DNA of 64,000 nt. Source: Solibacillus silvestris (GTDB lineage Bacteria; Bacillota; Bacilli; Bacillales_A; Planococcaceae). The stretch is taken from assembly GCA_001586195.1 (NCBI GenBank), contig CP014609.1, positions 2,020,001 to 2,084,000 on the forward strand, read 5' to 3'. A program made the position numbers and the translations under genes. Shown here one piece after another: positions 59,163 through 64,000 of the stretch; position 1 is the first letter of the stretch, and each line of letters begins with the position of its first letter. The notes beneath the pieces were generated by a model. It did not search any database. It was not told where the DNA came from and was given only the letters and a program-made list of their open reading frames with translations.

Positions 59163-60733
59163 TATACATTCAACTCTCCATTTTCTATTAAAAATCGCCC
59201 ATTTGTAATAGACGTCAAAACAGTGGACTTTTTGCCAATCTGTATATATGTACCAGGATATGCTTCTTTCGTCACATGAATCTCTGCTTTACTAACTTCA
59301 CGTAAATCGTTCATTAATTGTTTAATTTCTCGATCTAAATTTTGCGCTGTTTCCTTAGTGGAAGCGAGCTTTTGCTTTGTTATCTCCAGTGCTGCCAATT
59401 GTCGTTGTGTTAACGTATGTATAACGGGTAGGATGCGATCTATTTGACTCTCTAGCTGCACCATATCTTCCTGCATTGATTTTAGCAGAGATGCCTTGTA
59501 TTGAATAACCTCAAGACTTTGTGCTTTATTTATGCTATTAATAATTAATTCAGTCGGTCTTTCCAATCGATTTCCGGTACATGCCGTAACGATAGTACTT
59601 TTTGCGATTGCTGTACCACCGATAATTTTCCCTTTCCGCTCATCGACCAATATGGAATGTGCGGATAAGTTGGATCCTAATGAATAAAATCCAATATTCA
59701 GATTTTGACCTGCAACTAAATGGGCGTCATTCACATGTTTAACGAATATATCCCCGGCAGCTTCAACAAGCGTTTCGCATAACCCGAATATGCCCCCTCG
59801 AATGAAAATATCTCCATATAAGGATTTGATCAATTTTGCGCCGGATACACCTTCTGGACCTTCAATTGAAATATCTCCATTTGCAATAACCGAAAAACCT
59901 GGCTGGACTGTTCCCTTAATCGAGACAGACCCATTAAATTCAATATTACCGGTTTCTATGCCGACATCACCAACAATCGGTAAATGGTGGTTAACACTTA
60001 CCATTCCTTCATGTTCTTCAACTACTCCGCTAATTTTCGATCGAAGTACCGTTTTTCCATCTTCCTCGACTTCATATGCCGATTTCCGATCATACTTTAA
60101 CGGCAAATCTCGCCCAAAAGAAGCAGGAATTGACTCTCCAAAAATATTTATTCCCGGAGTACCTGGCTGTGCATGAATTTTCTCACCAAGCCATGCGCCT
60201 TCTTCAATTTCATAAATGAAGTTCATGTCATAATAATCCGCTTTACCATCTTCTCTTATGACCGGTTTCCGCTCAGGTAATTCTAAATAGGTAATTTGTG
60301 CATCATTTCCTTGGACAGGTGGGGTACCTTGCGCAATTAATGTTGCCTTCGAAGTGACAATGGATTCCATATTTACATTTAAAATCCCATGCGTTATGTT
60401 ATTTTCAGCTAAAAGTATCTGAACTCTATTCTGAATGGACTGTACGTTTTCTTTTATATACTCCGCTGTCTCATATACAAAAAGTGATGCTGACATTTTA
60501 TCTCGTGAAATTTCGATCATTATTGATGGGAGCCATATTCCGATTTCTATCGATTTGTCGGTAACTTCATTCAATTCTTTTTTTAATAATGCGAAATTTG
60601 TAAGTTTAATACGAGGATGTTGGCGCAATATCGTTTCAAAATCTTTTAGCATGAAGCCTGGTTTTCGTGTGTGGATATATACTTTCCTATCTTCTTTTAT
60701 TATTTCAAAAAAATGATTTTCATAAATAACCAT
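59162..60733 (-). CDS. FapA/DUF342-family polymer-forming protein
   Basis: This 523-residue DUF342 protein has an N-terminal region (~1-150), a Gly-rich beta-helical core (~200-390, repeated strands such as VSIKGTVQPGFSVIANGDIS and GDIFIRGGIFGLCETLVEAA) and a coiled coil (~410-480), then a short beta tail. Relatives in B. subtilis and Vibrio influence flagellar/chemotaxis signalling or membrane-associated assembly; function here is unknown. The start at 60733 has AGGAGG 9 bases upstream. It is coupled to yqiK. Confidence 0.85.
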   Translation of the reverse strand: MVIYENHFFEIIKEDRKVYIHTRKPGFMLKDFETILRQHPRIKLTNFALLKKELNEVTDKSIEIGIWLPSIMIEISRDKMSASLFVYETAEYIKENVQSIQNRVQILLAENNITHGILNVNMESIVTSKATLIAQGTPPVQGNDAQITYLELPERKPVIREDGKADYYDMNFIYEIEEGAWLGEKIHAQPGTPGINIFGESIPASFGRDLPLKYDRKSAYEVEEDGKTVLRSKISGVVEEHEGMVSVNHHLPIVGDVGIETGNIEFNGSVSIKGTVQPGFSVIANGDISIEGPEGVSGAKLIKSLYGDIFIRGGIFGLCETLVEAAGDIFVKHVNDAHLVAGQNLNIGFYSLGSNLSAHSILVDERKGKIIGGTAIAKSTIVTACTGNRLERPTELIINSINKAQSLEVIQYKASLLKSMQEDMVQLESQIDRILPVIHTLTQRQLAALEITKQKLASTKETAQNLDREIKQLMNDLREVSKAEIHVTKEAYPGTYIQIGKKSTVLTSITNGRFLIENGELNV

Positions 60734-60882
60734 GCCCTTCCACCTCCTCATACATTACAGTATATACAAATAGTCGATATTTGTTTAGTTAAATATTGGA
60801 TGAATAGGAGGTTTTTTAGCATGTCCATCAATTAATACGAAAAGCATCTGACTCATAAGTTATAAATACCTAAAATATTTTA

Positions 60883-61317
60883 TTATAGTGAACGTTGAAA
60901 TTGGAGTAAATTATGGTACATATCTGACAGGTCAGTTAAGTACCTTTCGTCTTGTGTCTCAATAGCCATAAGTGTTCTATTGATCATCAAAATATCTAGT
61001 TCGATTGAATTGGTTAAGTTTTGATGGTGTATATTATTTTCGATGATCTCGTTTCTTAATATTCCCAGTTCATTTAAATAATTCTCAAGCTCCATTTCCA
61101 TCGTTTGAAGCTGTGAGTTGCTTAATGTACCGAGCAGCAATATATCGTTATAACATGTCTCACGTTGTACATATAATTCTTCTTTATATTTTTTTACAAC
61201 CTCATCAGGAGAATTGGCTGTTATCGTAGAGGATGCATCTAAATCATACGGAAATCTTACTAGAAGAACAAATGTCAGGACGCCGAGCAGGATTATTATG
61301 AATTTCCATCGTTTCAT
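60883..61317 (-). CDS. Exported or membrane-anchored hypothetical protein
   Basis: This 144-residue protein begins MKRWKFIIILLGVLTFVLLV, an uncleaved anchor or signal peptide. The remainder is helical with an acidic bias (ELYVQRETCYNDILLLGTLS, MEMELENYLNELGILRNEII). Single Cys at ~54. No family recognised. An AGGAGC site precedes the ATG. It stands alone upstream of the FapA-family gene. Confidence 0.65.
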   Translation of the reverse strand: MKRWKFIIILLGVLTFVLLVRFPYDLDASSTITANSPDEVVKKYKEELYVQRETCYNDILLLGTLSNSQLQTMEMELENYLNELGILRNEIIENNIHHQNLTNSIELDILMINRTLMAIETQDERYLTDLSDMYHNLLQFQRSL

Positions 61318-61403
61318 TTATCATCGCTCCTTATTGTTGTCCCCCTATTTTACTTCGAAATTGTATTAATAATATGAAATTAATATTAAAATCCTATGAC
61401 AAC

Positions 61404-61432
61404 AAAAAAAGTGTCCAGCAACAGCTAGACAC
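61404..61432 (-). terminator. Terminator-like hairpin upstream of the 144-residue protein gene
   Basis: GTGTCCAGC (61411-61419) and GCTAGACAC (61424-61432), 9 bp with one G:U, with a 7-base U-run on the minus strand. No minus-strand gene precedes it, so it may end an unannotated small RNA from 61440-61660 or be a relic. Confidence 0.5.
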
Positions 61433-61439
61433 AAATAGA

Positions 61440-61662
61440 ACAATACGTTTTCAAACATATTATCCAAAGAAAGGAGGTAAAAACGAAGACGAAGAATTTC
61501 TTAGCCTTGCTACCTAATTTTACCCTTTGTTATTTTTTGTTAAACGTAAATTACAAATATTTTAAGTCAAAATTCAATTTATATGATCACAAAGACTAAA
61601 AAATCTCTTTTTAGGTTAGAATACTCATAAATTATCAATGAATGTAAAAGGATGATTATGTA
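61440..61662. other. AT-rich intergenic stretch with an orphan ribosome-site sequence
   Basis: AAAGGAGGTAAAAACG at 61469-61484 on the plus strand looks like a strong ribosome site, but no ATG, GTG or TTG follows within 15 bases. The frame behind it is open for ~37 codons without an obvious start. I see nothing else supportable here apart from the promoter region expected for the plus-strand gene at 61663. Confidence 0.35.
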
Positions 61663-62139
61663 ATGAGTGTTATTGTATTAGATAACAAAAGACTTTTTCT
61701 AAAAAGAATTAAAAGTTATGAGCTGAATACAGAAGAAATATATTATAGAAATGATAAAACAGAGGAACGATTTCTTTTCCTATTCCTTATGAATGAGGAG
61801 GAACTATGGAGTGAATATAAGTTCGAATATTTATATATTAAGATGTTTGACGGCAGCGAATATAAGTATTTCTCTGATAAAAAATTAGATAATATTTTAA
61901 AGAAAATGGATAACTACTTTAAAGAAATCGGCATTGACAGTGAAGTAGAAGATTGCTCTTATGATCTTTCTAACGATTGTTACTATGTTAGTGAAAAATT
62001 AAAAGATATACTAGAAAATAATGAGTATTTAGCGCAAGCTGTTGATAGTTATATAATAACGAAGGATACGTTCATATTCGTTGATGAAGACATTTCAAGT
62101 ATAGCGACTAGAATGGATAATTCCTTTGGATTGGTATAA
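61663..62139 (+). CDS. Hypothetical acidic protein
   Basis: This 158-residue protein has no recognised domain. It is acidic and rich in Tyr, Asp, Glu and Lys, with predicted alternating strands and helices (FLFLFLMNEEELWSEYKFEY, KKLDNILKKMDNYFKEIGID). No signal peptide. Its codons are more AT-rich than those of the flanking conserved genes, which may point to acquisition. GGATGA is a weak ribosome site ~10 bases upstream. It lies on the plus strand, converging on spo0A with a shared terminator. Confidence 0.65.
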   Translation: MSVIVLDNKRLFLKRIKSYELNTEEIYYRNDKTEERFLFLFLMNEEELWSEYKFEYLYIKMFDGSEYKYFSDKKLDNILKKMDNYFKEIGIDSEVEDCSYDLSNDCYYVSEKLKDILENNEYLAQAVDSYIITKDTFIFVDEDISSIATRMDNSFGLV

Positions 62140-62184
62140 GAGCATTGAATGATCAATTCTTACTAAGAATGGGCATAAAGCATT

Positions 62185-62226
62185 AAAAAACGCCTTCTGA
62201 ACAATTGTTCTAGGAGGCGTTTTTAT
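62185..62226. terminator. Bidirectional terminator between the hypothetical gene and spo0A
   Basis: AAAAACGCCTTCTGAACA (62186 on) pairs with TGTTCTAGGAGGCGTTTTT (ending 62225) with a few mismatches, flanked by A- and T-runs. Confidence 0.8.
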
Positions 62227-62286
62227 AAAGTAATATTCTCGTAATAAGTAATAAGTTTCCGAGGCGAAATGAACTCAAGTAAGTTC

Positions 62287-63078
62287 TTAACTCGCCACCA
62301 TTTCAATACGAATCTTATCTGCAATCATCGCAATGAACTCTGAGTTTGTCGGTTTTGATTTCATATGGTGCACTGTATAGCCGAACAGTTCTGAGATATT
62401 CTCATAGCTGCCGCGGTTCCAGGCTACTTCAATGGCATGGCGAATTGCACGTTACACACGTGACGGTGTTGTCCCGAATTTTTTCGCGATTTCCGGATAT
62501 AAAATTTTTGTAACTGAGCTTAATAATTCAATGTCATTGTAAACCATCTGGATCGCTTCACGTAAATAAGCATATCCTTTTATATGTGCAGGTACACCAA
62601 TCTCTTTAATTATGCCTGTAATCGTTGTATCCAATAAGCGTGTATCCATTTTTGCAGGGGTGTTCGTTGATAAAACCGGTACACGTTTTTCCTGTTCGAC
62701 TTTCTTTCCTGCACAATGCAGAATTTTTTGAACTAGCTGCTCAAACTCAAAAGGTTTCAACATGAAGTAAGAAGCACCGTAATTCACGGCCTGCTTCATT
62801 ACATCTTCTTGTCCGAATGCAGTTAGCATAATGACTTGTGTCTGTGTATAACGCTCATCGTTATACATTTCTTCCAATACAGCCAGTCCATCCAAATGCG
62901 GCATAATGATATCCAATAGTAGAACATCGATTTTATGCTCTTCCAACATTTTAATACAGATTTTTCCGTTGGATGCTGTAGCAACAATTTCAATTTGCGG
63001 ATGATTTGTAAAATACACTTCCATCATTTTTACTAATTCGCGATTATCATCTGCAATCGCAATTTTCACCTTTGACAA
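62287..63078 (-). pseudogene. spo0A: spo0A interrupted by an in-frame TAA (codon 209)
   Basis: This is the response regulator that governs entry into sporulation. The receiver domain is intact (Asp10, Asp11, phosphoacceptor Asp56 in [11 protein letters not shown], Thr85, Lys107). The effector domain begins normally ([48 protein letters not shown]) and then meets TAA at 62452-62454. Reading on in the same frame gives [40 protein letters not shown].. ending MVAS with TAA at 62287-62289: 54 intact codons. The stop replaces the Glu of the near-invariant [12 protein letters not shown] (GAA to TAA, one base). The 208-residue product would lose most of the DNA-recognition helix and all later helices. 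The start is a TTG with GGGGG 7 bases upstream. A sequencing error cannot be excluded. Confidence 0.9.
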
Positions 63079-63238
63079 ACAAAATCCCCCTTTAAATTCT
63101 ATTTCTTATATATTCATTACAATAGCAAATTGTATGAGTTTTCTTACAAATGTCTAAACTTCTTTTGTAATACAATTGTAACAAAAATGAACGACAGTTG
63201 TCCTTCGATCTCTCTTATTTTGCATTGTCCTTTAGTGA

Positions 63239-63268
63239 AGTTTCGACAGAATTACTAAATTTCCTTTT
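63239..63268 (-). promoter_or_regulatory. Candidate sigma-H promoter and 0A boxes of spo0A
   Basis: On the minus strand AAAAGGAAAT (sigma-H -35 like) is followed after 11 bases by GTCGAAACT (-10 like). It overlaps a 0A box TGTCGAAA (63241-63248). Two further 0A-like TGTCGAT sites lie at 63312-63318 (minus) and 63340-63346 (plus). The rest of the 344-bp spo0A-spoIVB gap is AT-rich with no gene. Confidence 0.45.
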
Positions 63269-63379
63269 CTTACACAAAAAATGAGCAACAAGTATTATCT
63301 TTTCTTACTTTATCGACAAGGAAATTTATGGTTCTACATTTGTCGATTTATCTTTATATACTATTGTAATGAAAAAAGC

Positions 63380-63414
63380 AAAAAAAGACTACACTTTATT
63401 AAAAAGTATAGTCT
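63380..63414 (-). terminator. Terminator of spoIVB
   Basis: AGACTACACTTT (63387-63398) and AAAGTATAGTCT (63403-63414) form a 12-bp stem with one G:U pair, followed by a 7-base U-run on the minus strand, just after the spoIVB stop. Confidence 0.85.
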
Positions 63415-63422
63415 AAAGTATT

Positions 63423-64000
63423 TTAGTACGGGCTCTTTTTCAGCATTTCAATAACAAGAATACCGGCACCTTTTGTTGGTTCTTCGATAAACATATGTGT
63501 TACCGCACCCACAAACTGGTTATTCTGTATAATAGGACTACCGCTCATCCCCTGAACAATACCGCCCGTTTTCTTTATAAGACGCTCATCGACGACATTG
63601 AATGTAAACGTATTATCCGTTTGTTTGTCAATTTCAATATCAAATAAATTGACTTCTTCTCCGTCGATTGCCGTTAAGATTTGTGCTTTACCCTTTTTTA
63701 ATTCATTTGCATGTATAATTTCCAGCGGTGGATGCAAACTGTCATGTAATGATTGTTTCCAATTTCCAAAAATTCCGTAGACATCATTGGTTTTTACTGA
63801 ACCGAGTGGCATTTGTGATTTATCTACAACTGAAATTTTATACCCTGGTTGTCCAGGCGTACTTTTCTTCACTTGTGAGATTGATGCTTCAAAGATTGCA
63901 CCATCATTAAATTTTGGAGGCTGCTTCATTGTAGAATCTACAATTTGATGTCCAAGCGCTCCGTATTCCATCGTTTCAGGATCGATATACGTTAAAGTAC
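63423..64000 (-). CDS. spoIVB: SpoIVB peptidase, C-terminal part (5' end outside window)
   Basis: This S55-family serine peptidase signals from the forespore to activate pro-sigma-K processing. The visible ~192 residues cover the catalytic domain: LTYIDPETMEYGALGHQIVD with the catalytic His region, and GGIVQGMSGSPIIQNNQFVG with the catalytic Ser in GMSGSP, then AVTHMFIEEPTKG. The frame is open to the window edge, so the PDZ domain and N-terminal anchor lie beyond 64000. Adjacency to spo0A is conserved across Bacillales. The gene itself looks intact here. Confidence 0.92.
   Translation of the reverse strand, partial: TLTYIDPETMEYGALGHQIVDSTMKQPPKFNDGAIFEASISQVKKSTPGQPGYKISVVDKSQMPLGSVKTNDVYGIFGNWKQSLHDSLHPPLEIIHANELKKGKAQILTAIDGEEVNLFDIEIDKQTDNTFTFNVVDERLIKKTGGIVQGMSGSPIIQNNQFVGAVTHMFIEEPTKGAGILVIEMLKKSPY

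Overview
The window comes from a low-GC Gram-positive bacterium of the Bacillales. It is probably a member of the Planococcaceae close to Solibacillus or Lysinibacillus, judged from recalled protein similarity and gene order, not from a search. Evidence for this is strong AGGAGG ribosome sites, TTG/GTG starts, sigma-B and sigma-A promoters, a spoIVB-spo0A pair, and the block yqiK - yqzF - bcd - lpdV - bkdAA - bkdAB - bkdB - yqiW - yqjA - yqjC - yqjD - yqjE, which follows the Bacillus subtilis order with insertions. Nearly all genes lie on the minus strand.

Layout, left to right. (1) 1-7.6 kb: a general-stress short-chain dehydrogenase and a YdaP-like pyruvate oxidase, each behind a sigma-B promoter, then small genes, acetyltransferases and a secreted alkaline phosphatase. 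(2) 7.7-12.75 kb: a complete sulfide/persulfide operon (cstR/yrkD, two DsrE-like proteins, two rhodaneses, a TusA-rhodanese fusion, a rhodanese-persulfide dioxygenase, TusA and a TauE exporter) driven by two tandem sigma-A promoters with CstR-type operators in their spacers. (3) 12.8-16.3 kb: cupin, aldehyde dehydrogenase and MFS transporter. (4) 16.4-23.6 kb: a seven-gene acyl-CoA catabolic operon whose two acyl-CoA dehydrogenases, two single-domain MaoC proteins, DUF35 protein and cysteine-less thiolase homologue mirror the actinobacterial steroid side-chain (igr) set, plus an ADP-forming acyl-CoA ligase. (5) 23.8-27.6 kb: an unrecognised 673-residue protein ending in an HTH domain, and a divergent YhfP-like reductase/MarR pair. 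(6) 27.7-30 kb: a methionine ABC importer. (7) 30-42 kb: mixed small operons (HIT, GrpB, M23 peptidase, sigma/anti-sigma pair, DedA, CheW, peptidase, AAA ATPase, AIM24, TPR). (8) 42.3-57.7 kb: branched-chain amino acid and propionate catabolism, meaning leucine dehydrogenase, branched-chain 2-oxoacid dehydrogenase, methylmalonyl-CoA mutase with its MeaB chaperone, epimerase and carboxyltransferase. Together these carry Val/Ile carbon toward succinyl-CoA. Inside this block are the stressosome micropeptide Prli42, bacilliredoxin and two interspersed repeat-like elements. (9) 58-64 kb: YqzF, YqiK, a FapA-family protein, hypotheticals, spo0A and the 3' part of spoIVB.

Two observations stand out. 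spo0A carries a single in-frame TAA in place of the Glu of the [12 protein letters not shown] segment. The remaining 54 codons downstream are intact, so the master sporulation regulator would lose most of its DNA-binding domain. The 16.4-23.6 kb operon looks like a Firmicute version of the heteromeric dehydrogenase / heteromeric hydratase / retro-aldolase module known from cholesterol side-chain degradation.
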